Source of the DNA: Cocos nucifera
Taxonomy: Eukaryota; Streptophyta; Magnoliopsida; Arecales; Arecaceae
Length of the DNA: 64,000 bases
Assembly: GCA_006176705.1 (NCBI GenBank)
Contig: QRFJ01004284.1
Location: 1-64,000, forward strand
Direction of reading: 5' to 3'
Shown here: positions 34,080-47,803 of the stretch, in pieces
Position numbering within the stretch: the stretch's first letter is position 1
Layout: each line of letters starts with the position of its first letter
Notes under the pieces: model-generated
What the model was told of the DNA's origin: nothing
The model's database searches: none
The model's input: the letters and a program-made list of their open reading frames with translations, nothing else
Program-made: the position numbers and the translations under genes

Positions 34080-36667
34080 GTCGGTGGAACCACACCATCC
34101 ACTAGAAATTAATGATCATGAAGATTTTTGCATCTCTATCCAAAGAGTATAGAGATCCAAGAAAATAGTGAAAGCTTAATTTATTTAAAAATATAATCTC
34201 TAAATAAATTGGTCGAGTTAAATTACAAGTCTAACTAGAAACTTTGACTCTCTATAAGAAAATATCTATGACTAACCCCCAAACCTGAATCTTAGATATC
34301 CACAGACTAACCGAACAAAATTACAAGGATTGACTAAGAAACTTCAAAATTATTTTGAGTTTGGAAAAGCTAATCTATGTATTGGTCTAGGACCTCCCCA
34401 CTTTACCAGCACCTCCGACCGTGGATCAGAGAGCATCTCATGAAAAATGGTCGACAATGATAATAAGGTCACATGCTACATGTTAGGCTCAATGTCTAAT
34501 GAGTTGTAGTGCCAATATGGAGACATTCAGACTGCATGCCAAATATTAGCTCACCTATAAGAGTTGTTTGGTGAACAGAGTCGTGTAGCATGTTATCAAG
34601 TCTCAAGAAGACTTCTTAAGGCATAGATGCATGATGGACAATTGGTCAAAAATCGTTGCTTGGCGATGATCAAGGACCTAGAAAAGCTTGAAAAGCTAGG
34701 TGTCTTGAAGGACATGGATCTGCAGATTGATGTGATCTTATAGTCCTTGAGTGATTCGTATGGACAATTCATCATGAACTTCCATATGAATAAGCTCCAG
34801 TGCACCTTGACTGAGTTAATGAATAGCCGGTTACTATTAGTAGACTTTGAAGGATTCAAAGGGCTCATTCTTGCTGTGGACTTCTTCTAAGAGAAAGTCT
34901 TTCAAAAAGAAGAAAAAGTCTACAAGGAAGTAGAAAATAGAAGGAAAAAAGAAGAGCGAGCCAAAGAAGAAGGCCGCGGAGAAGGAAAAGTATTTTAACT
35001 GCAACTTCGATAGTCGTTGGAAGCGAAACTACCCTGCATACCTGCCCAGCCTAAAGAACAAGAAGGAAGAAAGATCAAAATGATCTAGGGATAGTATCAA
35101 AGTAAGGTATCTATGGCACCTTAGGCTAGGTCATAAAGATCAAGATAAGATTAACAAATTAAAAAAATTTGGACTAACGGGTTTGTTGGCTTCCGAGTCA
35201 TATCTGATTTGTGAATCACATCTTCAAGACAAAATGACCAAGATCTCTTTTGCAGGACATAGGGAAAGGGCCATAGACCTACTTGCCCTAGTATATATAG
35301 ATGTATGCGGCCCATTCAATATGCCGATCAGAGGTGATTATGCCTACTTCATTATCTTTATCAATGATCTATCATAATATGGGTATATGTATCTGATGCG
35401 ATACAAGTTTGAAGCCTTTGAAAAATTTAAGAAATTCAGACATAAAGTAGAAAAGCAAACTGAAAAGCCCATTAAGATTCTTCGATCAGATAGGGGAGGT
35501 AAATACCTTAGTAGAAAATTTCTGGACCATCTCAAAGACAATGGCATAGTCTTGTAATGAACTCCACCTAGAACACTTTAACTCAACAAGTTTTCATAAT
35601 AAAGAAATCGGACTCTATTAGATATGGTCCAATCCATGATGTGCTTCACGAACCTTCCTGAGTTTCTTAAGGGATAGTTTAATGATAGCTATTGATTTAC
35701 TGAATAGAGTTCCATCTAAAATTATTCCTACCACACCGTATGAGATTTGGCATGACAAAAAGCCAAGTTTGAGTCATCTTAGAATTGGGGTTGTTCGGTG
35801 ATAGACAAGTTAGAGTTTAGGTCCCTTAGAGCTTGGTTTATTCAATATCCTAATAGTTATTTGGATATTACTTCTACCTTTCAGAAGACTACAATGTGAT
35901 TATGAGTCAATAAGTTATTTTTATTGAAAAATAATTTATTCAAGATGGTGTTATCGGAAGATACGTTAGGCTTGAGGAGAAATTCTCTGACGAGCAACGA
36001 GCCAAGGAACCTAAGGAACCCAGTCAGTCTAAGCCAATCCTAACACTACCTCCTCCACCTTATAGATCAAGTAGAATTTTTCGTCCTCTAAAGAGGTACT
36101 TAGAAACTATTCAAAAGAATGTAGAAAAAATATTCCTCATAAAAAATAGGGTTCATGGTGATGATCCAAAAACCTATGATGAGACGATCTCAAAAATCGA
36201 CTCTGAGAAATGGTTAGAGGCAATGAAGTTAGAAATTGACTTAATGCACTCGAACCAAGTCCAGACCTTGGTAGATCCATTTGAAGGTATAGTACCTATT
36301 GGATGTAAATAGATCTTCAAGAGAAATAGGTGCAGATGGAACTATAGAGATATTCAATGCTAGGTTAGTAGAGAAAAGATATAGTCAGCACAAAGACATT
36401 GACTATCAGGATACCTTCTTACTAGTAGCCATATTAAAATTCATTTGTATAATTGTTTGCTATTATTACAAAATTTGGTAGATAGACATGATGATGACAT
36501 TTTTAAATGGATATCCTGAGGAAGATATCTATATGAAATAGCCACTTGGTTTGACATGCAGTGATGGTGATCACAAGATCTGTAAGCTGCAAAGGTCCAT
36601 TTATGGACTAAAACAGACATCTCAAAGTTGGAATGGTTGTTTCAATGATGCAATCAAATCATTTGAT
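34080..36667 (+). pseudogene. Inverted gag-to-RT segment D of a family copy
   Basis: Plus-strand homology to A from just before gag (matches about 3940) into RT (matches about 7030). The gag start is ATA (34262-34264). The zinc knuckle is degenerate, with two Cys to Tyr changes and His to Arg. A deletion near 35067-35080 removes the protease. Integrase spans about 35100-35931, then a stop (TAA 35932-35934) at the shared integrase/RT position, then RT to 36667. It abuts E in opposite orientation. Confidence 0.85.
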
Positions 36668-37692
36668 TTTTAGTGGGTGGTGCGGTCCCACCGACTGGCT
36701 CACCACCTTCCCTAACAGTTTATTGGTAATGGATCAACTGATGAGTGGATAACTTTTGTCTAATACTTTTCTAAACATGATGCACCCAAACTTGGTCTCC
36801 AATTCATGAAGCTCACCATGCCCGAAATATTGCTCCACTTTTTAGTTAAGCCAAACCTACTATTTGCATAAATTGAATTTCTGATTGGATCCCTTACTGT
36901 ATCCAAAATATTGATCCCAACCCATCCTTCAACCTATAGCATCCAATGCCTAATAGATATGGTTGCATCTTCTCGGTACAACTGAACCACTGTATCCAGC
37001 CAAGAATAATCAACCCTAGAATGGGCCCACACATCTACAATGGGGGAAGATCTATGACTTAATATTTTCTTAGAAAGATTTGATTTAGTCTCTTAGACTC
37101 AACTAGTCATAACATTTATGACTAAATTAGTGGGATGGGTTAGCTCAAATCATTAGCCACCTCAAACTAGAACTGGATCGACTCAATTGGCCAGGTAAGT
37201 AAGATCAGTGGGTGGAATATGCCAATAACTTGCCATAAATGCATTCAAGTTGAGTAGCTTCCAATTAAAGACCGCTAGTCGTATTTGCCATACTTACCTT
37301 AAACACTGACTTGTCTGACTAGAACTGATCAGGTTAGCTTACAATCCAGGCTCGAACCATGAAGCCAAATTAGATCTTAACTTGATTGACCACATGTGAC
37401 TCTGAGTCGATCTTGATCCAGACTTAATCCTATTAGGCTAGTCAAATCTAAGCACTCTTGATACCAGCTAACCAACTCTTGATTTGGTTTGATGAACTGC
37501 TAGACCTAATTGAGCTACCCACATCCGAATCCATAATTTATGAAGGTATCTTAGATCTGAAAATTCATAATTTTTAGACCTAATTAATTTTATAAACTTA
37601 ATTCTTAACTAAGTTCAAGGGTTCAATAATAAAACATGCATAGAAATCCTAGGATTTTAGGATTTAGAGTTTTGCAAAAAAGTAAGTTTTTG

Positions 37693-37822
37693 ATTTCTGA
37701 TTAAGGGCAAACACAGCACCCCTACATGCCATAAGAGCATCCCATTGAATGGAATGAGAGAGCCTTTAAATCCTTCTTACTCTTATGACCAGATGGCCAA
37801 GGGGAATGCCTTAATCAGAAAT
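37693..37822 (-). promoter_or_regulatory. Conserved leader RNA hairpin (E copy)
   Basis: The outer stem is a perfect 14 bp (37693-37706 with 37809-37822). In the inner stem (37740-37747 with 37790-37797) an A-T pair of A, C and F is a G-C pair here, with both arms changed. This compensatory change supports a real RNA structure. Confidence 0.68.
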
Positions 37823-38581
37823 ATGAACTATACTACAAAACTATTAGATCTAAAGCATATAACTATTACATGATTTAAGATCTAATCTAAACATGCTTTA
37901 CATACATCTCATGTATTAAATTTAATATTTAAATTTATATTTTAAATCTATTTATATTTGATGTAATATCTGAAAGTAAAATTTTAAATGATCTCATCAT
38001 AAAAAAATTTAATCTAGACTACTCATGGCATAGATCTATGTAACTAGTCTAGACATACATTGCATATGTCATACATATGAAAATTTTAAATGCATCTCAT
38101 GCTTTTAGATCCAATTATATCATATATAATATCTAAAATTTAACTAATCTAATCATATAATCTTCAAAAAATTAAATGAACATTTCATAAAATTTTTGAT
38201 CTAAACTATGAGATTAAACTAGAGATCTAGTCTAAACATATGCTGCCTATATTATATATATCAAAATTTTAAATTAAACCTTATATTTTAAATCTGATTA
38301 CATCTAATGTAACATCTATAATTTAAATGATCAAATTATAAAAAATTAAATTAGATCTAATCTAAAATATATTTGAAAACTATCATTATATAGAATAGCA
38401 AATCTAGACTAGAGCATGCATTGTTTATGTGAAACATATATATTTAAAACATGTAATTTTTTATTTTAGATCTAATTACATCTTATATAACATCTAAAAA
38501 TTAAATAATTAGATCATAAAAAATAATTTTAGATCAATCTAAAGATAGATCTGAAAGTAGCAAATTGGCTCTGATACTAGT

Positions 38582-41213
38582 TGAAGGAAAAAAATGAGTT
38601 TTTCTATCATAGGATGCATCTGATCGGATCAGATTTGTAGTAAAATAATTTTTAAAAATTTTTTTATGATCTAATTAAATTTGAGAGTTCTTATATTTTA
38701 TTAGATTAATTTAAAATTAGAAATAAAATAAAAATAAAAATAGTGATAATAGTTGTCACCTGATCGAGTAAACCATTTACCCATTGTGATGATCTGACGA
38801 CTGATTCGAGATTCTGATTGAGCCGCGCATGCGTCCCACCATTATCGATATTTACTTGGATTAGATATAGAAGTCTCCATCTTATAGATTTGATCTCCAA
38901 AGATCATATCTGATGTCTTTCTATAGAACCTTCAAAATAAACTCCGAAGGCTGCGCGTTCGTCCCACGAACACCATCGTCTCTCGCTGATCTTCACACTA
39001 ACGAGACTTGATCTTTGCTTGCAAGTTTTGCCCAACTCTTAGGCATGGAGAAGAGGGAGAGGATCAGATGAGGGAGGTGTGAAGATGAATATTTTGATAG
39101 GGCTTCATCATAGACATATGGTGATGCACAACAGCTTGCGTAGGGCCCAATTTATAGACCTAGTTAAGAGTCCCTTTGCATATAACTTTGAATAGGTCAA
39201 AGGTTAACATGCCGAAGGACTCCTCCATGATCTCCATGCACCACACCATATCTTTTCTATATTTTGTCATACAAAACTCAAAAATATGGCATGGAATAAT
39301 GGATAAGGTGAGTAGATGGCGCAAACTCTTATCTCCCTAGACATTTGAATCAAATTCAAATGCTTTGACTAGTCAAATCAAATTTGAATGGGTGCCTTCT
39401 CTTATCCATCAAATGCGCATGATATAAAGGGGCATGTGCTCACAAACTTCACATTAATCCCATACGGACATGCACCCTCAGATAAATTCTAGGAGGCGCA
39501 TGCCATATCTCTTCTTGCCTACATACTGGGTCAACATCTGACCCTTGTCCTATTTCCATCTTATGGGATTAAGACAAAACCTTTTCAAGTCCCATTCAAT
39601 AGATTTATATTAAGTCTTAATCAAGTTAGAACAAGTCTTGGTCAAACCAGGACTCTACGTAGTCAGATCAAAAAAAATCCATCTAGAATTTTTGGGAGAG
39701 GCTTCTCCAAATTTCATCCCATGATTTTAGGACAATCCATAATATGGCAAAGATAACTCTTGTCTTATTCCCATCTTATAAAACATAGGATAAGTATTGA
39801 TTAGGCTAGGACAAGGTCCAGTCAAATCAAGATAAATCTCTATAGAGTTTTCGAATAAGCCTTATCCAAATAGTTTCACAAATTAGCAGGTCTTGTCCTG
39901 TTTCCATCCGATGGATTAGGATAATCCTAGATCAGGTTAGGACAAAATTTTTTTGATCTAGATAAGTTTTAGTTAGACTAGGACAAACCTATACAAAGCT
40001 TCTGAATGAGCCAAATCTAATTTGGCTCAGTCGAGACGATCCAGAAAGACTATAGAAGGAGAATGTTAGGCTCAATCATGTGCTAGCATGATTTTCTTGA
40101 ATCTAATTGGATCTAATCCTAATCAATCAAACTAGATTAGCTCAATTGATGACATCCAGATCCAAACTCTCATTTGTGTGATCCAGTTAGATTTAGTTCT
40201 GTATGGTAATGGGATATGTCATGATCTCCATCTTCGACATCATTGAAACACCTTTCGATGGACCAAAACTCTTTCAATTCATCCAATTAGAATCATCGAT
40301 CATCAAGATAATTTTAATAGTTTCCAAAATCTACTAGGATACCTACCAGTATATGGTGGCAACCCATCAAAACTGAATAGCAAATCTCTCGATGCAGCTA
40401 TCTGTGTGATTGGATTCTTCTATCATGAGCCCCGATGGGATTAGGGTTAAGGTGAACTTGTCAAACCAACACCCATCATATGAATGAATCATTCGATTCA
40501 AGTTCGATGTGAAATCCAAATAGAAACTCCTTTCTATTATTTTACACTACCATGGCCATGGGTTTTAGGGCTCAATCTTATGATCATCATAGGACTACTC
40601 CTCTATCGAGGTTGATAGATCCCATCTTGGTGCGATCCAATTTCTACAATGAACATGCTATAGCCAACATACACCTCATGGTTCTAAATGGCTAGGAGAC
40701 CAAGTTAAGATGTAGTCAAACTATAATACCTTTAAGGTGAATTGTCGATGCACCTCAGATCAAAAAATCAGACACACGTTGCAGCATCGAACTAGTCATC
40801 GATGAGAAGGTAGGCTTCCTTATGACTGCTCGACATGGCCACGCTCAGTGCCCTCATTCTCTAACGAGTACCTGTACTCTCACTCTGATGTCTCCGCACC
40901 ATAGACTCAAGACTCATCTATCCTAAGGTAGCAATCTACACCGATCTTTCAGATCTATCACCATCCTCGTGATGATCCTACTATCAAAAGCAATTTATGA
41001 GTTAATTATGATAACACATGCCTTAAATTCTCAACTCTTAAGAATATGTGTTATCATGCCTATTAACTCAATGGATGTATCACGAACACTTTAATACATA
41101 ATGTGATAGAATAAATAATCCTTTAATTAATTTTAATTTAAAATTATGAAATTATCTTTAGAAAGTATTTAATAAGTATCAACCAATCTAGCTCCTAGGG
41201 CACACATCTAACA
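38582..41213 (-). repeat. 5' LTR of element E (long variant)
   Basis: 2632 bp, about 350 bp longer than its relatives. The extra length lies between about 39230 and 40035, where a segment with CTTGTCCTATTTCCATC or a close variant occurs three times (near 39550, 39760 and 39890). It probably belongs to a separate subfamily. Confidence 0.85.
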
Positions 41214-42561
41214 TCCTACACCTATGAGGAGGCTATGGATAACCAAGATAGAGAGAGCTAGGTTCGAGCAATGTCTGAGGTGATGTAGTCTCTCCATAAG
41301 AATGAGACATGCTGATGGTGTAGTTGCCATAAGGAAAGAAATCCATTGATTGCAAGTGGGTTTACCAACATAAGAGGGGGCCTTTAGAGTTAGGACATAT
41401 TAGGTATAAGGTGAGGTTAGTGGTCAAGTGATACTCCCAAGAGGAAGGCATTGATTTTAGTAAAATTTTCTCACCCGTCGTTAGGCATACTTTCATCAGG
41501 ATGCTGCTGAGCATCATAGTAGCTTAGAACTTGGAGCTAGAGTAGATGGATGTTAAGATGGCTTTCCTTCATGGGCATTTGGAGGAGAGAATCTACATGA
41601 AGTAGCCACTAGGGTTCCAAGAACCAAGAGGAAAAGGGAAGCTCTGTTTGCTATGGAAATCATTGCATGGGCTAAAGCAATCATCGAGACAATGGTACAA
41701 GCAATTTTTTGACTCTTATATGAGAAGCATTGGACTTTTTGACTCTTGTGTTTATGTTAAATCTTTGGAGGATGGGTCTAGGATGTTCCTACACTTGTAT
41801 GTAGATGACATACTTATAGCATGTAATAGCAAGAAAGTTGAATAGGAACTAAAGACACCCTTATCTTGAGAATTTAAGATGAAGGATTTGGGGCCTGCAA
41901 GAAAGATTTTAGTTATGGAAATCTTTAATGATCGAGCCAAAAGCGTGCTACATTTATCTCAAGGAGGCTACATCAAGAAGATCTTGAAGAGGTTTGAGAT
42001 GAAGGGAGCAAAATTGATGGAGCTGCCACTTGTCGAGCACTTCAGACTCTCGAAGGTGATGTTGCCATAGATCGAGATGGAGGCTCAAAAAATGGAGAGA
42101 GTACCATATGCCTGTAGTATGGGGAGACTTATGTACGCCATTGTGTGTTATAGGCTTGATTTACCTATGCAGTGAGCTAGGTCAATTAGTTCATGGCAAA
42201 ACCTAGTAGGGAGCATTGGCAAGCACTGAAGTAGATCTTCAAGTACTTGGTGGGTACTATTGGAGTCGACATCTACTATAGCAGCACGAAGGAGTCGAGG
42301 AACTCTTCAACATGTCCAAGAAAGCTCAGGGGCAGATAATGGGTTTTGTGGATGTAGATTTTGGGGGAGATGTAGATACTCGGAGGTCAATGATAGATTT
42401 TGTGTTTAGCCTATTTGGAGGTCCTGTTTCATGTAGATCGTGCTTGTAGCCCATCATGGCCTTATCCACCACTGAGATAGAGTACATCGACATCATGAAG
42501 GCAACGAAGGAGGCTCTATGGCTAATGGGCTGGCATTAGAGATAGGTCTCACATAGGAGGC
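41214..42561 (+). pseudogene. pol: Tork/Tnt1-like RT-RNase H fragment (J)
   Basis: Starts at the edge of the E LTR in the linker before RT (YEEAMDN-like). RT runs through MDVKMAFLHGHLEE, LHGLKQSSRQWY and YVDD (41798-41809). Then comes MKDLGPARKIL...YIKKILKRFEMKGAK, a Tnt1-like pattern distinct from the other families here. RNase H ends near 42540 with a TEIEYI motif. Stops lie near 41604, 41843, 41868 and 42070. Upstream domains are absent. It is cut on the right by the G LTR. Confidence 0.82.
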
Positions 42562-44047
42562 TGTTAGGATAAACTGTTATTAATCCTAGATTGATTTGGA
42601 TGATAACAAAAGCATTTGAGTATAGATTATTAAATTACTAACGTTATTTATGAGGATATGTAGTTGTAAATTTCAAGAGCTCACAAACACCAAGTATTCT
42701 CATTCATCCATGTAAAGACCCATCACTCAAGATTTCAGAGGAGATATTTTAAAGTGGATACATCTTTCAAGAGGTTATAGTGAAGATTAAATTAAGGCAA
42801 AAAGGATAAGTCTAGCCAACAAAGAAATTTAGAGAAGAAAGGGACACAAATGATCTTTGGCATTCATGGCAGGCAAACTGGGCCGACCTAGTCTCAGATT
42901 GGGTTGACCTAGTCTTAGTGTAAGCAAAAGACAGAAAGGATAGAAAGTAGAATTTTTCATGATCTAAGAGACTGAGCCGACCTAGTAACAACCAGGCCGA
43001 CCCAATTAGAAAAGTAGCCATCCCAGTCTCAAAAAATAGAAGATGATAGAAATAGATATTTTGGGATCTCTGGGATTGAGCCATCCCAGCTAAAAACTGA
43101 GCCACCTAGTCTAGACTGAGCTGACTCAATTAAAAATTAAGCCGGTCCAATGTCTGTAATAGCTAGTTTTCAATTTCGTAGCTTTTTCACTTCACATGCC
43201 TTTCAATGACTATTTTTGATCTTCCAATGGCTAGATCACTTTCAGAAGCCCTCATAGTTTACTTGTAATGGTTGAAATCCTCAGAGATACTTAAAAAGAT
43301 ATTTGGGACAAGAGAAGAGACTTTTGAACTTGCAAAAAGAGCTTCCAAATAGTTTTTCAGCACATTTAAGTATGTGAGCAATATTGTGAGAAGGAGTGAC
43401 ATCTAGACAAACATTTGTTCTTCCAACATCCTCAATCCGAGAGAAGTCAGGGCATTACTATTGAAGATTACTTTCTACTTTTCTCAAGCATTCAATAGAA
43501 AAAATGAACCCACTAAGAGAATCTGTCCAGATTTTCTTCTCATAAGCTTCATTGAGTTTGTTTTAATTTTATTGTACTCTTCATTTTATTTTAAGTTTAT
43601 TCGGATGAGAAACTTGGGTTGGTCCATAGCCTAGAGTTGGACATTGTAAGGTTAGATTGGTAAGTCTAGAACAAGATAAATCAAGGTTGATTGTTAGTCT
43701 GGGAATACAATCATTGTATGGTTATGGTTGGTGAGCCAAGGTCAAAACCAACTGGATTGGATTATGAGCCCAAGTAAAACAATTAGACTGTAATCAAGCT
43801 AAGTAATTATAGTTTAATTCCTAAGTGATTTACTTAGGAAGTGGACGTTCGTGCTGAGTTTGGTGCCGAACCACTATAAAATTATTGTGTTTATGATTGT
43901 GTGTTTCTACCTTATTACTTTTATTCACTGTATATTACATAGCTTATTTCATTTAAGCCCTTGATTAGTTTAAATTGTTCATATCTTAAGTTAAATTTTA
44001 TAATACCCAATTCACCCCCCCTCTTGGGAAGCCATCCTAAGGTAACA
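42562..44047 (+). repeat. 5' LTR of element G
   Basis: 1486 bp, TGTTAGGAT...GGTAACA, followed after two bases by TGGTATCAGAGT (44050-44061), a Met-tRNA primer site. Short CCGACC/CATCCCA-type motifs recur at 42880-43150 and again in the 3' region near 59195-59280. Confidence 0.85.
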
Positions 44048-44112
44048 AGTGGTATCAGAGTAGGTGCTCTAATATTGATTGTTGATCAAACTATCAAGGA
44101 GCTAAAGATCAA

Positions 44113-45516
44113 ATGCCAACCTCAATTGGGACTCCATTGGTTGAGGGGCAATCAACCAATAGATCTCAGCTATTTAATGGGACTAACTATCCCTATTGAA
44201 AAGCATGAACGAGAATATTCATCCAAGCATAAGATTATGACATGTGAAATATCATAATATTAGGACCTCACACACCTACAATCATGGTTGATGAAGTGTC
44301 CATCCCAAAACTTTAAAAAAATTGGGATGAACATGACAAGAAGAAAACTCAACTTAATGCCAAAGCAATGAATATTTTCTATTACGCTTTGGATGCTAAC
44401 GAGTTCAATAGGATATCAATATGTTCATCCACCAAAGAAATTTGGAATAGACTTGAAGTCACCCATGAGCGCACTAATCAAGTCAAGGAATCAAAGATAA
44501 ATATGTTGGTATATAAGTATGAGTTATTTAAAATAGAACCACATGAAATCATAACTGAAATATTTACTAGACTTACTGATATTTTAAATGGTTTGAAAAG
44601 TCTTGAAAGAGATTATACTAATAGCGATGTTATGCATAAAATTCTTAGACCTTTGCCAAGAAACTAGGACCCAAAGGTTACTGTCATTCAAGAGGTAAAA
44701 GACTTAAACACTCTTGCATTGGAGGAGTTAATTGGGTCACTCATGACCCATGAGCTGAACATGAACCAAAGACAAGAAGAGGAAGTAAAGAAAAGGAAGA
44801 GCACAGCACTTAAAGCTGCTGCCAGTATGAAGAGGAAAGCGACTCCGAAGAACATTAGGAGGATGATGAAGAAATGATACTAATTACTAAAAGGTTCAAA
44901 AATTCATGAAAAGAAGGAAGAAGTTTGAACCAAGAAAATAAAATTTCAGCAAGGGCGAAGATAGCAACGAAAGAGAAAGAGAAAAAAGAGAAAGATCAAA
45001 TCACTTGTTATGAATGTAAGAAGCCTGGACATTTTCGAATGAATTATCCATTGTTAAAGAAGAGCTCAAAGAAATCAAGAAAGAAAGTATTAAAAGCAAC
45101 ATGGAGCAATGACAAAGATTCATCTTCAAATGAAGAAGAATATCTAAGAGAAGAAAAAGCCAATCTTTATCTTATGGCATTGGAAGATGAGATAAACAAT
45201 GATTTAATTTCTGAATTTACATTTGAGGAATTGTATAATGTTTTTAATGATTTACTTTCTAATTTTAAAAAACTATGTTATAAGAACAAGGAGCTAAGGA
45301 AAGAAAATCAATCCTTAAAAATAGATAAAGCTCAAATAGAAGAAAATATGAAGAAAATATAAAGCAATCTAAATGAATCAAATGAAAAGATTGTATCCTT
45401 GCAATATAAAGTAGTAAGATTAAGATCCATAGTAGATAGACATATGCTAAGCTCTAAAAATCTACAAACTATAATTGAAAATCCAAAAATGATCTTTGAT
45501 AAAGCCGGTATAGGGT
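44113..45516 (+). pseudogene. gag: gag with first zinc knuckle (G)
   Basis: ATG 44113 opens a Sirevirus-type Gag. In-frame stops cluster in the first 60 codons, several where relatives have Trp (NGTNYPY-stop-KA-stop). A clean stretch, 44368-44667, holds the UBN2-like domain, and a further stop after LPRN also falls on an expected Trp. The zinc knuckle near 45007 reads CYECKKPGHFRMNY, with its last Cys changed to Tyr. A coiled-coil-like Lys/Glu-rich stretch follows (about 45230-45360). F breaks it after FDKAGIG. Confidence 0.85.
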
Positions 45517-47803
45517 TGTTGGATATGTGTGCCCTAAAAGCCAGAATTGGCTGGCACTTGTAATACACTTCTAAGGACAAAATTATAATTTTAACTATAA
45601 ATAATAAAATAGATAATTTTCTATCACATATGTGTATTTAGTGTCTGTGATACATCTCTTGAGTTAATGGTAATGATAATTCTTATTTTCAAGAGTTAAA
45701 AATTTAAGAAAAGAATTTTCATTATTAACTCATAAAATGCTCCTGACCGTAGGATCATCATAAGGATGGTGATTGATCCGAAAGGTTAGTGTACAATCAC
45801 TTCTTTATAGTAGATGAGTCTTGAGTCTATGGTGTAGAGACATCGAAGTGAAAGTACAGATACTTGTTAGAGAATGAGCGCACCGAGCATGACCTCCTCG
45901 AGTAGTCATAAGGAAGTATACCTTCTCATCGATGACTGACTCGAAGTTGCAGTGGTGTGTTTGATTCTTTGACTTGAGATGCATCAATAGTTCACCTTGA
46001 GGGTGCTATAGTTTGACTACACTATGACTCATCTCCTAGCCATTCAGAACCCTGAGGTGTATGTTGGCTATAGTATGTTCATTGTAGAAATTGGATTGCA
46101 CCAAGATGAAATTTATCTACCTTGGTGGATGAGGAACAACCCTATGATGATCATGAGAATCAAGTCTATAAATCCATGGCCATGGCAGAGAGTGAAATAA
46201 TAGAAATAATTTCTATTGAGATTTTCATATTAGACTTGAATCAAATGATTAAATCATATGATAGAAATTAGGGTTTGACGAGTTCACCTTAACCCTAATC
46301 TGATCGGGGCTCAAGATAGAATAACTTAATCAGACAAGTAGCTACACCGAGAGGTTCATTTTCAGTTTTGATGGGTTACCATCATATACTGCTAGGTGTC
46401 ACTAGTGGATTTTGGGAGCAATTAGAATTATTTAGATGATCGATCATTTCAGTTATCTGAATCAGAAGAGTTCTGATCCATCGAAAGAAGTTTCGATGAT
46501 GTCGATGATAGGGATCATGACATATCCCATTACCCTACAGAACTAAACCTAACTAGATCATACAAATAAGCATTTAGATTTGGATATCATCAATTGGACT
46601 AACCCAGTTCAACTGATTTGTATTGGATTCAATTAGGTTCAAGGAAATCGTGCTAGCACATGATTGAGCCTAACATTCTCCTTTTTTCATATCATTAAAG
46701 GTTGTCTCGATGGAGCCAAATGTGTTTGTGCTCACTCAGGTACCTTTACCTTGTCTGAATATAGTTTGTCCAAGTTAGAAAAGGGTTGTCTTAATTTATG
46801 AGATAAATTTGAGATAATACCTACCATTTTTCGTCACCTGCTAATTCTTGTGCTTTGACTTTGGTCAAACATTGACCTTTGATCCTTGGACATCTGCCCA
46901 TGTGTCATACACCCATAGGATAGACCTTTTGACCAAGTCTACCTTTCATTTGGTAAGTAGATGGAGGGTGCACGCCTAGGATGGTATGCGCCCCATGTGG
47001 ATAAACACTGGAGTCCATATGGATGGGACTCCAAGTTGCTTATTGGATTCAAACTAGGTGACCCTTACCTATAGACTTTGACCAGTCTTAGGCACCATCT
47101 AAGGATGAATCTATGGGGCTCTCATCTGATTAGTTCAGGTGATGCCATCCCATTAATCAGATTTAGATCTGATTTCATGAAGCAATGCGATTGGTCGGGA
47201 TGACGCAGCACTACATGGCGCAGCAGGGTCTATAAATAAACCCTGTCTGCGCCCAACTTTGAGTGAGTTCCACTTAGCCTATGCCCCAAGGCTGCCTCTC
47301 TCCCTCCTCCATGCCATCTCATGATCATGTCTCTCCTCTCCATGCCCAAGAAGGTTGGGCCTTCAGTTTGGTGCGATCTAGGTAAGAAAAGACTGACGAG
47401 AAAGGAAGAAGGCAGCACTACTGCAGAGACGACTGTTGATATTCAGAAAGAGTTTTTGAAGATCCTCCAAATCAGATCTAGATTTAATTTTGGGAGACAT
47501 GATAAAGAAGGAGAAGATCTCTAGATCTAGTCAGAGTGGATATCGATAGAGGCCAAGCACTTTCGTGGCTAGATTCAGAACCTTAAGCAATCAGCAGGAT
47601 CATCAATGGATAATCAGATTACCCATATCAAGGTAAAACTAATTTTGATTTAATTTAATTTATTTTTTTTATTTATTAAATTATAAAATTAGATCTGAAA
47701 ATGTTAGATTTGATTTGAATCTAAGAAAAAAATTTTGAAATATGCCTCCTGACCCAATAAAATTTGAACAAACCTGACCTAAAAAATCAGGATTTTTCCT
47801 TCA
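45517..47803 (+). repeat. 5' LTR of element F
   Basis: 2287 bp, TGTTGGATATG...CTTCA. The TTGAC cluster is small (46855, 46864, 46872). A TATA box (TATAAATA) is near 47231. Confidence 0.93.

Larger units (their letters stand above)
36668..41213 (-). mobile_element. Element E: leader plus 5' LTR of a family copy
   Basis: Minus strand. Leader 36668-38581, PBS 38566-38579 with one change (TAGTATCAGAGC), LTR 38582-41213. It begins at the same leader position where D begins, in the opposite direction, sharing about 28 bp (34078-34105 with 36669-36696 reversed, three mismatches). D and E therefore look like one element with its gag-pol half inverted. No 3' LTR is seen. The right flank is TCCTA in element J. 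Confidence 0.8.
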
